Source: Tyto alba (lineage: Eukaryota > Chordata > Aves > Strigiformes > Tytonidae). From it: a DNA stretch of 64,000 nt. Below, piece by piece: positions 50,155 through 62,915 of this stretch. The stretch is taken from contig NW_024881324.1 of NCBI RefSeq assembly GCF_018691265.1, positions 2,173,730 to 2,237,729 of the forward strand, given 5' to 3'. The notes beneath the pieces are model-generated. The model was not told where the DNA came from and ran no database searches. It worked only from the letters and a program-made list of their open reading frames with translations. The position numbers were made by a program, and so were the translations under genes. The stretch's first letter is position 1. Each line of letters begins with the position of its first letter.

Positions 50155-50518
50155 AAGTTTCCATATCTGATTTTCATTACTGTGTAGCTCGGTAGCATAT
50201 TAATGGCGAGTTGTATCTAACTGAATGTAAAGTGTTTCTGGACAAACAGTGCTTGTTTTGTTAATACACCGAACTTCTTTGCTAAACAGAAAAACTGACG
50301 TTAATACATATTTCAGTGACTTTTAAGGGTGTGAAATTGAAAAATATGAATACTTAGTTGGTGTCTTTTTCCTCATGTTGGGGCGAAAGCATGTATCTTA
50401 GGGGGCTGGCACTCAAATCCTAACCAGAAATTATTCTCTGAACTCTTTCAATCTGCAGTCATTAATCTAAGTGTCTGAAATCAACCTGCAATAAATGGAA
50501 TGCCTACATCTTTTTCAG

Positions 50519-50602
50519 GGGTATCTTGGTGAGGCTGGAAGGATGCAGCCATCCTGTTGTTATGAAAGGCTTGTGTGCAGAATGTGGCCAGGACTTGACT
50601 CA
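50519..50602 (+). CDS. CTDP1: CTDP1 exon 2: end of lipoyl-like fold and Cys/His cluster
   Basis: This 84-base exon completes Gly97 and encodes residues 98-124 plus two bases of codon 125. Reading is GILVRLEGCSHPVVMKG followed by LCAECGQDLT. It closes the lipoyl-like fold started in exon 1. It then gives a C106-x-H108 ... C116-x2-C119 cluster, a short conserved Cys/His arrangement of Fcp1-type phosphatases that probably binds zinc (inference). The acceptor is tttttcag and the donor ca|gtaagt. The match to vertebrate CTDP1 is nearly complete, so the exon assignment is firm. Confidence 0.95.
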
Positions 50603-53560
50603 GTAAGTATTCTCATCTGTTTTTCCAACTTCTTGCTTGCAATTAGGGATCCAACCTCTTTCTCATTTACTTCTTTGCTTCTCAGTTCCGAGTCTTGGTA
50701 GCTGTGAATCATACCTATAAGGGAAACTGTGAAGTTGTAAATAATAGGGAAAGAGAACAGTATTCATACTGCTTAACATAAGTAGGTCTACTCAGAGTGC
50801 TCCTGTAAGGAAAGTTGAGAGGGAGTTTCCTCTACAGGTTGTTTCAGTGTAAAGCACTCTTTCACATTTCCTTAAAAAAAAAAAAAAAAATCTATTGAGA
50901 TTGGCTTGTGAAGTTGTTGCTTAAAGTTGAGTTGTCTGAATATATTAATTATTGATCATGTTATTAATAGTGCAGTCATTTCATAAAGTATATGTCTTCA
51001 CTGAAAAATTACTACTTGTAGGCAGAATTGGTGTTCCTTGTGGATAAAACCAACCCATGAAGAGGAAACAGGCAAGGTCTGTGCCACTGTTGCAGAGTAT
51101 CTTAATTTACTTTTGCTATTTACACAAGGCACTTGCTTTGTTAACCTGAAATTTTGAAAATATGTGCCCTCTTTCTCCTTACACGTCACTGTAGTCACAG
51201 ATACATTGTTTAGAACTATATTTCCTTTTAATCATTACAGGGATTCGTAACTAAGAATACGGGTGAATAAGATGTCATGTGGGCACTTGAGTTACAGTTC
51301 ACATTAGATTTATGACTTAATAACTGCGTATGCTCTCTTTCTGTGGAGGTAAATGTAGGGTAACTTCCTACCTTAGGTAGCAAATGTAAAGAGAATGCAT
51401 ACAGACATAAATTATCATCACAGTGTATCCTACTTTGGTTTTTATGTACTCATAACTGAGGTTGAGAGTTGTAAGGTGTGTCAACAGTGACTTAATAAAC
51501 CTGAAATTTATATCTGTGCGGGTGTAAACAGCTGTGAGGTAGCATCAGTCGCATTCATGTGACCTTGCTTCATTTGTACGGTGTTTGAATGGGAGCTAGC
51601 TTGTCTCCAGTGCTTTCAGTTGAAGCCTTTAGAACTGTTTTCAATTTTTTTTTTTTTTTTTTTTTTAATATTCTGACATGGAACTAAAGGAATTTAAGCC
51701 TTAGGCCAAAAAGAAAGCAAATGCAAAAGATAATTGTATTTCTCTTTTGTTCTTATTGCTAATACAGTTGGTAAAGAGAATGTTTCTTATGCATATCAAA
51801 TTGCTAATTCAACAGCTGTTTTACAAAGTGAACTGTATAGTAGCCTGGAGTTTAGAAGTGAATGTTGCATGCTCATTTTATTTGGACAGAAATACTTTGG
51901 TTTCATTTGTGAACGTTATCCCATGAATAAGTGCAAGTGGACTGATTATTGAAAATGTTATGCAATGTAGCCCAGTTAGTTGTTGGATATAACTTTTAAT
52001 GAAAAGTTGACTGCTAATATTTTGTAAACAGGTATTATTTGGTGAAACAGCAAACCTAACAAAAAGTTAGGATAATAGCAAATAGGGCTTTGCCTGCCCT
52101 GAATAAATACCTTATTTGAGGTTTGAATACAGTCGCATCTAAATGTTGCTATATTGCTATTATTTCATTAAAAATCTAGATAAATATGGGGTATGCAGTG
52201 AATTCAGTTTCCTCAATTAATACACCTCTGCTTCAGATGTCTTCATTTTATACAGCTGGAAGAACATGTTGGGTTTGATGAGCCTACATCAGAAGGCAGT
52301 TCAAAAGCATCAGTCCTTTTCTGGCTTGAAGTAAAGCGAGTACAGCCAGATCACTGCCACCTTGTTGGGTGTTAGTGGTACACCTTTTCTGTTAAGTAAT
52401 TATGCTCATTCAACAAACGGTCTGAAAACAGTTCATCTTTTATTAAGGCTTATTTAAAATGCTACACAGAAGATGTGTTCTGTACTCTGAAGCAAAGAGT
52501 GTAAGATGCTAAAATGTGCTTGTAAACATTGGACCAAATGAAGTATGTGTCTTCTGTTTCTGGGTATCAGTGCTTCCAAACACGGTGGTACAGTAAAAAC
52601 ACATCTGTCTGTGGCTGTGTCTGCCTCAGCACAGCTCAGTAATGCTTCTTACCTCAGAAGTTTGTTTATCATGAAGGGAAAACTGAGTGAAGTTTAGATC
52701 TGGCTGCAGATCTGATGCCAAATTTTGTCGTAGGACAGGTACTTGAGAGGATTAAGAGATGGGCATGTGTTATATAGAACAAAATTTGTATGGTAGTATT
52801 TTTAATGTTGGTGGACCATAAATAATGTCTTTAAAATGAGTGATCACAGTTCCCAGCAAATTGATCTGTGTAAGCTGGAAGCTGGTGATACTGAGGATGA
52901 TATGTATTCTGTATATACATGCATCTGTATATCACATGGCTATGTATACAAGCAGAACTGTATGCACACATATCTAAAATAAATACAGGCACACACATGT
53001 AGTACCTCACTCTGCTTGTGCCGAAGGTAAAAGCATGTACAGTGATTTTTTTGGATGCTTTTTCTGAAACAGCAGTCACATCTAAGTCCTTCTGCTATGC
53101 ATAAAAAGGAACTTTGCATATCCTTTGCTTCAGTTTATTTCATAGTCTGGCTTGGAGAAAAGTGGGTAGCTGCATGCTGAGTGATTGCAAAAAAAGGAAA
53201 GGAATAGTTTAAAATTTGAATGGTTTTGTAGTTGTACTTAGTTTATAACTGTTTTCTAATGCCACCCAATACCTAGATGTCTGTTTCATCATAGTGTCAT
53301 TTTTCATGAAATAATTATATGGACGCATAATTAATTACAGTGACTTTTAAGAAGGTTTTTGTGGTGAGCTGCTTCGATCTCTTTATCCATTTGCAGTAAC
53401 TTGCATTAACAAGAATTTGAAAGAGCATATTAGTCAAAACAGCTCTTTTTAATCATAGTTTTTTGGTGGTGACTAGTGTGATACTACAGATTTTAGTGTG
53501 TTCAATTTTTCACTAAACTATTACTCTCTCTTTTGATGCTGCTTCTCCCTGGGTGATTAG
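50603..53560 (+). other. CTDP1: CTDP1 intron 2 (about 3.0 kb)
   Basis: A GT-AG intron in phase 2, AT-rich, with a T22 run at 51645-51666 and an A-run near 50874-50890. No other exon or clear transposon seen. Confidence 0.85.
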
Positions 53561-53654
53561 GATACGAAGCAAGAATGGAAAGCAGAATGTGCCATTATCC
53601 ACAGCAACTGTGTCTATGGTTCACAGTGTCCCAGAACTGAAAGTTAGCTCTGAG
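53561..53654 (+). CDS. CTDP1: CTDP1 exon 3: linker before the phosphatase domain
   Basis: This 94-base exon completes Gln125 and encodes residues 126-156, reading IRSKNGKQNVPLSTATVSMV and then HSVPELKVSSE. The stretch from SKNGKQ to VSSE is almost identical to mammalian CTDP1. It is a conserved linker between the Cys/His cluster and the catalytic domain and has no recognised catalytic residue. The acceptor is gggtgattag, with a poor pyrimidine tract close to the AG, and the donor is gag|gtgagt. The exon ends in phase 0. Confidence 0.95.
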
Positions 53655-55101
53655 GTGAGTACCATCATGCTTTCTTTATTCATACCTTTCACCGTAGCTC
53701 CACAGTTGAGAAGCTTAACTATAGGAGTTTCTTCAATGTTGTGTATACTTCATGCAGAAAGTTTGGCTTCCCTCTGAAGAGGAGTTTGGTGTTGAACATC
53801 AGTAGCCCAGGGTTTTTGTGTGTTTACCTTAATGCAGGTTGATTGTTATCGGGTTTTATAGTGGTTTCTTAGAGCTGTGCACTGAAAACATGGCACTTCT
53901 GTGACAGCCTGAAAACTTACTACTTTAATGGTTTTGTCTATATGAATGAGCGGTTTGTGGAAGGTTCGGTTTCCACTAGCTGAAATGTGTTCAAAGCTCG
54001 CAATGTATTTGAAACCTGCCTTCACCTTGAAATTGGTCTCACCAGGTATAGTAAAGCTAGTTTGTTTGCAACTTACCTGTATATTACTTCATTATTTTTC
54101 AAATATTCAGTGTTTTCAGATATTCTATTCAGCTGAGTTAATATTCTTGTTTGTTCATCCCTCAGTTTCTTTAAAGGAAATAAGGTGCTTATTTTGAACA
54201 TAAGCATTCTATTTATTTTCCTTACCAACTTGATTTTTTTTTTTTTTTTTTTACCTTTTTATGTTGCTGCTTGCTCTTTTTTTTTTTTGGGGGGGGGGGG
54301 GGGGTTAATGAGAAGAAATATGAAGATATAAGCAGCTAGAAGTGTCCCCATCATAGAGGAGCATTTCAAAGGGCAGTTTGCGCTTGACTCCTGCTTCTTC
54401 ATAATGCTCTAGTTTCCTTTTAAGTTTAGTTGTCTTGTGGGCAACACTGCAGCTTGATGTCATTAAGTGGTTAAAGTGAGCTCAGAGTTTAATGTGATAA
54501 TTTGAAAGTTTGTAAATACGTGCAAGAGGAGTAAACTTCAACACTGATTTACTGGAGTATGAGGTCTTAGATATCGGTGCCCACATAGAACTACATAAGC
54601 CATTTATCTTAAAGCATATATTCTTTAAGTTTAGGTTGACAGTTATAATAATTTCTGTCATTAGCAGCTTTGGTTTGGTACTCAGCCTAGTGTTGTCAGC
54701 CATATTGTACCTAATTGATACAAAATTGCTGAACATAGCAGCCAAAGTTTTCAGACCTACTGATGAACTTGTCCTTGGTGTACCTCAAAGCTACTACTAT
54801 TTGCTCTCAAGGCCTTAAATTCAGTCAGTAGTTACTCATTTATTAAATTTAGAAGTTGTTGTGTGGAGTTTCTCAATTTTAAATGTTACTAGTGTCCTGA
54901 AGATCTGAGTAGACTTTGGGTATATTTTTTTCCTGTAGAAAAATTGCTGACAAAGCTGCCATGACTGCGGCTATATTGTACCATCATTTCTTATGCAGTT
55001 AGTTTGTAGCAGAATTTCTTCTCAAGTTTACAATACACAAAAGGCAATAAACCTAATTTATTTCTTCTGAGCTAAGCTTAGTTGTGAATATTTTGTTACA
55101 G
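53655..55101 (+). other. CTDP1: CTDP1 intron 3 (about 1.4 kb)
   Basis: A GT-AG intron in phase 0. It contains a T-run (54234-54252) and then a T12 run directly followed by G16 (54277-54304). No other feature recognised. Confidence 0.85.
54277..54304. repeat. T12-G16 homopolymer junction
   Basis: Twelve T are directly followed by sixteen G. It is prone to slippage and hard to sequence, so its length should be read with caution. Confidence 0.85.
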
Positions 55102-55230
55102 CAAGCTGAGCAGCTAGGGAGAGAAGATCAACAGCGACTACATCGAAATCGAAAACTTGTACTCATGGTAGATCTGGACCAGACACTGATCCATACTACA
55201 GAACAGCACTGCCAACAAATGTCTAATAAG
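55102..55230 (+). CDS. CTDP1: CTDP1 exon 4: phosphatase active site DxDxT
   Basis: This exon encodes residues 157-199 (43 codons, phase 0 at both ends). It opens the FCP homology domain. The sequence KLVLMVDLDQTLIHTT contains the DxDxT signature of the HAD-superfamily aspartate phosphatases at D180, D182 and T184 (55171-55185). In this family the first Asp is the phospho-accepting nucleophile and the second is the general acid/base. Both are intact, so the product should be catalytically competent. The exon ends at QQMSNK. The acceptor is ttttgttacag and the donor aag|gtatgt. It is nearly identical to mammalian CTDP1. Confidence 0.97.
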
Positions 55231-56465
55231 GTATGTATTTGGTGTTAACTTTCAAGCCAAAGTAACAACAGGAATAATTTGGACAGTATTTTAATGATGG
55301 TTCTTTAAGAAAACATTCTGTGGTTAGGTAAAATTGTAGTTGAAGAATAACAAAATGAGAATCAAGTCTTCTGAAATATGTTCCTCTTTTCTCTACATTT
55401 AAATTGGCAATTTTCTTTCTTCCACTTATGCTTTTCTGCACTTTTCCATTCCAGTCACTTTAAGCAAGAAGTTTCAGGTAGCTATTTTTAATCTGCTTTC
55501 CTTCCTCTAAAATTCACAAGCTCAGTACGCAGTAATGAGACTTTTTTCCCTTCGAGTCTGAGGCAGATACAGCGAACTACCATTTGAAGTCCTTATTTGG
55601 GGAATCCATGTGTGTTACAATGTCTGTCATGCCATGAATATGTCTAGTAATTTTTTTTTTCTTCAGTTTCATTTTTGGAGGGGAAGTTTGGTTGTTTAAT
55701 TTCTTCATGAAACACTTGTCATTGAATTGATAGGGACTGTTGGCTTGTAACATTTCCAGTTTGGAAGCTTTGAAATAAGCACGTCGGGATGTATCTGCGG
55801 TGTCTTGTACAGGAGGATGCAAATTCAAATTCCATTGTCATGCAAACTGTAGTTGCTTAGTTCCTCTTTCTTTCCTCTTGCCATTCTTGCATATGCAGTA
55901 GGTTCAGCATGTGTTCACACCTGCTAGCAAAAAAACAAGCTGTAAATGTACTTTGCAATTGAGAGGAAACGGAGCAGTGAATATTCAGCTTAAGGGACTT
56001 TTTAACTGCAAACTTACTGATTTGCTACCTGATGGTATGTTTCCATAGACATAATACTTTTTCATCCATCAAAGTCTTTCTCTGAGCTCAATATGTACTA
56101 AAACTAATCTTAGAGAAGTTCACCAAGTACTGATTGGAGTGAGACCCTCAACTTGCTGAGAAATTTCTCAAGTTGCTTTTTTCAGATTGGTTTGCCGTAA
56201 GTAAAGGTTTGAATAAAAGTTACCTTGATCATAAACTTTTCAACAGTGCAGCTTCCTGCATTTGAAAAACTTAATGTTGGACTGCCTGGCACAGAGCAAA
56301 AATGTGCTTTGGATTTTATTCATCCACATAATCTTTGTGACTGAAACTTGCTTTAACCTAGTCAGACTGAATAAAAGTAGTGGAAGTGATGGAAGAGGGC
56401 ACTTCTGGAATGCTGGCATTTTTGTTTGGTATTTTGATAATATGGAACATGCTTTTTTTTTCTAG
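55231..56465 (+). other. CTDP1: CTDP1 intron 4 (about 1.2 kb)
   Basis: A GT-AG intron in phase 0 without recognised repeats. It ends in a T9 run and tctag. Confidence 0.85.
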
Positions 56466-56616
56466 GGAATATTTCATTTCCAGTTAGGTCGAGGTGAGCC
56501 TATGTTGCATACTCGTTTGCGTCCTCACTGTAAGGAATTCCTGGAAAAAATTGCCAAGCTGTATGAATTACATGTTTTTACTTTTGGCAGCAGACTGTAT
56601 GCACATACAATTGCAG
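56466..56616 (+). CDS. CTDP1: CTDP1 exon 5: phosphatase domain core
   Basis: This 151-base exon encodes residues 200-249 and the first base of Gly250. It reads GIFHFQLGRGEPMLHTRLRP, then HCKEFLEKIAKLYELHVFTF and GSRLYAHTIA. The HVFTFGSRLYA part corresponds to the second conserved motif of the FCP/SCP phosphatases, where a Thr or Ser helps hold the transferred phosphate. One or two conservative changes relative to the human protein (for example E for D in CKEF) fit an orthologue. The acceptor is tttttctag and the donor gcag|gtgagt. Confidence 0.96.
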
Positions 56617-59600
56617 GTGAGTAGTATGTTGCCTTTATCAATATTGATGTAATCAGCCTTCATACTGATGTTAACTAGTTTTCTTTCTGCTGTTATCGAG
56701 TATTTGTTCTTTATTTTGTGCTCAAACACTTCCTAAATAGTCCTGTAAGCAGAATTCTTGGCTCCTTTACAAGGCAGTTCCTGTATGGCCTGTAATTTTA
56801 GAAATAATCCTTTTTTTCCCATCAGATATGCTTTTTTTGCCTCCCCGATGGCTAGAGAGCCAGATTGTAGCATGACAACTGGTGCCTTTCTGTTGAATTA
56901 AGTAAGGAAATATGCTGATGGGCTCTAAAAATTACCTGCAACATCACTTGTCTTAGAAATCTAAAGCAATAGTTCTATCAAAATCAACAACACAAAATTA
57001 TCTCCTCCTGTGGGGAACACCCACCCCCCCATCGTTTCCATTCATCAATGGAAGTTTGGCTGCTATAAATCAATTTACAGCAGTTCTGTTTGTGTCCTGG
57101 AGCTGAGATGTGCTTATTTGAAGAAAACCACAGATCTAGCAGTATTTTCAAACATTCTTCTCAAGAACTCAGAAATATTTTTCTCATAGTTACTGAAAAC
57201 TTGCATTTAAATCACAGCAATAGCAGTCTTTGGTGTGGGTCACTGGCTGAAATGTTTCTTTTTTCCAACAAGCATAAAAGAAATCTATCCTGTTCTGCAA
57301 GTGTATGGGTCAAATTAATGTTAGGAGTGTGACCATGTATTTAAACTGCAAAATTGTCTTTCACCCCATCTTGATTCTTCCTTGGCAGAATAGCATTTTC
57401 ACCTCAGACTTTCCTTTAAGTCTGTTGGACTAAGATAATATAATTATCGATGTTTTAGATTATGATTCTACATGTCAAACTGTCCTTGCTCCTGTTCCGT
57501 GTCTCCTAGCTTTTAAGTTGTTTTTCACATCTGCTTTTTTTGTGTCACGTTGCCACGAGTGCCTTGAGCAATACTATCCCAATGATCAAACTTCTCGGCA
57601 AGAAAGGAAGATTCCAAAATAGTTAGAGAGCTAACTATCCTCGTTAGTTTAGATCAAAATTGTGTAATTAGAGAATTCTTTATGAATGTTAAATAAGCCA
57701 CAGAAGATGCTTGTAATGACAAATATAAGAGACTTCTGTAATCAGAAAGTGAAACCAATTCGTGTTCTCCAACTAATTCTCCTTGAGAGAAAGTTCAAGA
57801 GAGGCATGTCCATTTACATCCAAGTGAATGCTTCTACATTACTCACTGTTTATTGGCTGAGTTGTGTGAAGAATCTTCCTAAAGCTTTGTCAGTCTCACT
57901 TTTGGGTTATTTATTGTGTACTGCTAATGCATTAACACTTTTGTACCCCGCTGTCCTTCTTAGAGTGTGATTATTTCTTGTGTAGCAAAAAGGGAACGGT
58001 TTTCTTCTACACTAGGTCTAAATACCTGGGAGTAAGAAAGTGGGTGGGCAGTCTTCCTCACGTGGATCTATGTGCCAAAATCTGCACATGACCTAAGGTC
58101 AGAAGAGGTATAGCAGATGTGCTTCAGAGCCAGGAAGAAGAATGAGTTGCAGAGGTAGCTAACTCTTGGTGGGCAAGTGCTTTCCCCGTGACTGATCTTC
58201 TCTCGAGGTGTAATTTGGTGCTGTGTTTACTGATTTTAATCTCTGAGGTAAAATTTGGATTACCCTCCAGTCCCTGTGCTGGCATAGGCTGAGACAATGT
58301 GACAAGCCTCTCTGTGGGCATCATACTTGAGCTGCTCCATCTAGTCCTTAGAGGACGTAGCCACCAAATGAGCAAATCAGGGTATTGCTGCTTCCTGGCA
58401 TCCCCAGACTTCTGTTTGGTTTTTTGTTTTTGTTTTTTTTTCCTGAAGCTGCCTGGCCTCATCAAAAGCATTCAGACTACAAGTGGATGAATTGTACAGG
58501 GATGATGATAGTTTCAGCTGAAATATGTTGGTATGGAGAAAGAGTTGATGCAGCCTCTGGTCCACATACTCATCCGCGTAAGCACGATGCAGCAGGAGAG
58601 CCGTGCAGCTAATACATACAGAGAACGCTTGATGGCAGTGTTGGTTAAATGATTTCTCACAGAGGGCTGCCAGTTTGATATTGTACCGTTATCCCTATGT
58701 TACATAAGGAAGGACTTGTAATAAAATGCTGGAAATCTTTTTCATAAGAAAAAGGTTGTTTTCTTAGGTCCTCCATATACATCCTAGATTCCTTTTAAAT
58801 CTGAACTCCGAACGGCTCCTTCCATGTCCTGGCAGGCTTTTTCATCATTTTGCAAACTGATGACATCTTGTCAGTGCTCTTCTCTCATTCTATTTGACTC
58901 CTATCAGCTGTTAAGTGGGATTAGCTGATATTTGTAAACACCATTTATGTCTGCTGAAGTCATTTATCCTAAACCTTTTCTTAGTCTGACACATTTACAA
59001 AGGGGTATCTTGTCGTACATTTATGAAGATGAGTTTGGGATTTTGTAAACTAGAGCTTCCTGTAGAATTTCTCTTCTACATAATTATTTTGACCAATTGC
59101 TATTTAGTTTTTTTTCCCGTACTCTGCATAAGAGAAGTTCAGTGTATTTAATGCTGAAGTCAGTTTAAATGCTGATTGTAAAAGTCAGTGCCGCTGCGAA
59201 TTCTGAGTTCAGAGGCCACTAGGCAACAATAATGCAACGTGAAATCACTCTCAAGATTTACAGTAGAATTTAGAAAGTAGGACTAAATTGAGAGCATTCA
59301 TAGGTATGGTTTGTTCCAGCAAGTATATTACTGTATGTAATTTCAATAAATAATTGACAGAATATGCGTGTATATGTAATCACCAGTGTCTGAAGGTCTC
59401 CAGTGCTATTGACAGACTGGCTCAACAGCTCTTTCCACGTTCTAAAGTAGGACCTGAAATAGAACTGGGGGTGACCTGATTCTTCAGAAATTCAATTTTA
59501 GATTCATTTTTAAAAGGACCTGGTCAAATTCATGTTGGATCCTGCTATAATACATCACTTCTTCTAGGAACAGCTATTTGACTCAATCTGTCTCTAAGGA

Positions 59601-62600
59601 TTGAGACTTCCCAAAAGTTAGTTACTTTTGCACATTACATCTTGTGATGTTTTTTTAACTGAACGTGACAAGTCTTATTTACAAGTTTGCTTTTCTAAGA
59701 GAGTCTATATAAGGATCGGGTAACACAACTTGGTAAGGCTGTATGTGCAGAGACCCAGTCTGAGATACTGGAAAACAAACAACTGGGGGGAATAGTCTCT
59801 GCTAGGTAAGTCTGCTGAATAGTCCCTTGTAATATGGCAGTCAAAGGATAATGATAGTGGCTTTGGTTTGTTTAAGAAACTACTTGGAGGCGTACTTAGC
59901 ACATTGTTTATGAGAATAAATGGAAGCTCAATTTTTATTTGAAACAGCAAGTCTTAGTTTTCAATCATTTTGACTTCTTTAAAAGGCTTTAATTTTTTTT
60001 AGACAGGATTACAAAATGAGAAATTCATCAACATTTATCCTTCTGCTTGAATGACTTGTGCAAACTGATACTACTCCAATAAAATAAAAACCCAAAACTG
60101 TTGAGAAAAAAATTCATTATCAACACTAAGGCAGAAAACTGTGACCATAATTGTTTTTCATGACATGATGGTGGGAAATGTATAGGAATAAATAATCAAA
60201 TGAGGCTAAGTTAAGAGTACATCTTGGAAACATTTTCGCTGTTTCTGTATAATAGTTGATATGTAGATCTTTTCATCACTCTTGAGGTCATGGAAACTTG
60301 CAACAAAATGCTCCTATGGAAAGGTGACATCATCTAAACAGATGCTTTTTGGCCATCTGCACTGACTTTTCTTAAAGAAGTAGCCACCAGCATTTTGGAA
60401 GGTATCAATTTGAAACCTGCAGCCTCATTCTTAAACGCTGATATTCAAACAGTGTACTATCACAAAATTCTAAATCTTTCAATATGTAGATTGTGAAAAG
60501 ATTTTTATTTTGAAGGTGGTAGAGTGGGGGGTTTCCCAGTTCTTTCTGTTAACGAAAACTGTATAATAAAGATTTTATTTTTTTTAATAAAGAAGTTAAA
60601 TCTTAGCTTTCCTTAGTTTTGTCTTGGAGGCCGTATCTGCATCTACTTATTTTTAATGTAAAGTTTTTCTTCAGATTTATGTTTGATTTGCAGTCCTAAA
60701 CCAATTAAAAGTTAATGTTCTAACTAACAGTATGTGATCTAGCTACTAGTCATCTTGTGTGCTCTTGCATGGTGTAGAATGGCTAAATAGGTTAGTGAAC
60801 AGCCAGGACAGCCTTTTCAAAGGTTTAAAGACAATATTAACATACTATTGAAGAAAACAAATGATGTATGATGAATTAAATGTTATCTGCCATTTCCCTG
60901 AAAAGTGAAAACATCAGGATTCTGTCTGTTGTATAGATTCAATGGGCTAGGCAACATCCAAAAGAAACCAAATGGTTTAAGACCTCTAAAGAAGTTCTTT
61001 GCAATACTGGTGCTGTTTTCCCTCTTGCTATGCAAATAGCTTGGCTTTGAAAGACCTGACTCTTAAGACAGACTTCTATCTTTGTGGATGCATCTCTGGT
61101 GAGCTGTATCCTCAGTGTATTTTTAGGGAATTATCAAGGGGAAAAAAAAGTATTAAAATCAATAAGTCTTTACCAAAGCGTTATTGGAAAGCTCCAGAAC
61201 ACTACCTCACCTCTGATCCCCGGCAGCAAGGGTTTCTGTGTTTGGGCTTTTTTAGTTCAACTTCACTTTTCTTACAGTTTTAGGTAGACAACACTGCAAC
61301 TGGAGCGCCTCGTTGTGGCTTTACCATTTAATCAGTGCACTCCTGTCCAGTATAGCATAGAGAGTCCCTGTGTATTCAGATAATTAGTAGAAGAGAATTT
61401 GCTTGGGGAGAACAAGAACTTGTATGACAGCTTATGTAGTTTGTCAAAGTATCTATGTGTACGGCAATAAATCTTTGTAGCTAATTCTCTCAATTCGTTG
61501 TGCCTAGGTACTGCAAGGGTCTCACTACAGGGGATGATTCTACGAGTTTGCAGCAATTCTTAAGCATAGTCGGGTGAGTTAAGGTTGAACCTCTGTCCTT
61601 AACTCGGAATTTTCTTGCTTTTATGGGTTTTAAGTTATTCCAATTACACATTAATATTAAACACATGCAGGATCAACTTTTCAGAAATGATGACTGAATT
61701 TTTAATTTTTTTTTTAATTTATACCCTCTGTTTTTTGAGGAGCCAACTTAGCATACTCCTGGGAACTGGACTTCTAAAAGGAGCTGAACATGTGTTCTGT
61801 GTAAATCTTAAAGCTCCTTGAAAGAGAATTAAAATTGGTCCTTAGAGTCTGTAGTAATTTTAAACTTTGGTTCTGGCTATAGGATGGCCACCATTTAAAA
61901 TAAAATAAAGTAAAACCTTAAAAAATTGTTCCCAGATAAGTATTGTCTGTCTTGTATTATTAATGAGAATAACGAGAAGTTGATGCGAACTTCAATGCAA
62001 ATTCAGTAAAACGTAAAATTCAAATTAGCGTGTAAAATGCCAGTTTCTTTCTAAGCAATTACATGTCTGTGATCTTCTCACAAAGATGAACTTCAGTATA
62101 GGAGACTAGGTTCAGAAGCATGTGCATGTGTGTTTGTACACCCAAGTCACCATTTTTCTAAGCAATAGCATTTTATCTTGCTTTAAGATCAGCTAGCACA
62201 GCTTCTCCTGTTTTGTTTTGTCTTTTTTTTTGTTAAACAGCGCAGTCAGAAAAGTTACTGCAACTGGGCCTAAATACTTCTAGGAATCCCAGGATATATT
62301 CATTATATATAAATGCATTAATAGTAGTTGTTGGAGGTACAACTTAAAACCTACAAATGCAAGAGCTCCGGCTGAAACTGTCCCTTAACCTTGCCCGTTG
62401 TGCTTAAGTATTGCAGCACACTGCCGACTCTTGTGAGACTTCTCTGCAGTCCCTAGGCATAATGAGCTAAGGAGAGCATTTAGCTTTAAAGAATCACCTG
62501 TAGAGAGATAAATGTAAGTTGCAAAAATCATGTGTATCTATCACCTGCTGTATCTCTTTCAGCCTAATTTATTCGGCTGTCACAAACTTAGTTATTTTTA

Positions 62601-62824
62601 TTTCAATTTTGTTGCTATGTTGAAAGAAAATGAAATGGGATTTTTAAAATTAATCCCACTGCATTAATTGCAAATACCCGATCCACTGTGCTTACCCTTT
62701 CCCCCACGTAATCTCTTACCTTAAATTTGTCTGTTACTTAAACTGCTGTTGCACAGGTTAAAATAGAACGTGATTAAGGATCAAACATCTTGAACATTAA
62801 CTTTTTAATTTCTTCTTTCAAAAG
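56617..62824 (+). other. CTDP1: CTDP1 intron 5 (about 6.2 kb)
   Basis: A GT-AG intron in phase 1, AT-rich throughout, with several short T/A-runs. I recognised no exon, RNA gene or recent transposon. The open frames in it are up to 115 codons and have no coding features. Confidence 0.85.
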
Positions 62825-62915
62825 GATTTTTGGACCCTGAAAAGAAGCTCTTTTCCCATCGGATATTGTCAAGGGATGAATGTATCGATCCGTTTTCTAA
62901 AACTGGGAATCTTAG
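62825..62915 (+). CDS. CTDP1: CTDP1 exon 6: phosphatase domain continued
   Basis: This 91-base exon completes Gly250 and encodes residues 251-279 plus two bases of codon 280. It reads FLDPEKKLFSHRILSRDECI and then DPFSKTGNL. This is the region after motif two in the FCP homology domain, conserved almost without change in vertebrates. The acceptor is ctttcaaaag and the donor ctta g|gtatgt. The coding sequence then leaves the window: the later phosphatase motif with the metal-binding aspartates, the BRCT domain and the acidic C-terminus must lie to the right, so the gene is partial here. Confidence 0.96.

Larger units (their letters stand above)
35100..50518 (+). other. CTDP1: CTDP1 intron 1 (about 15.4 kb)
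   Basis: A GT-AG intron in phase 2. Its start is still CpG island. The rest is AT-rich and holds a mariner-like terminus (35627), a MIR relic (about 36930), A/T homopolymers, several G-runs, a CpG-rich patch (about 40730-40870), an LTR (45184-45775) and a CR1 copy (49601-50154). A strong unused-looking acceptor (T19 then cctcaacag) ends at 36020. I found no additional coding exon. Confidence 0.85.
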
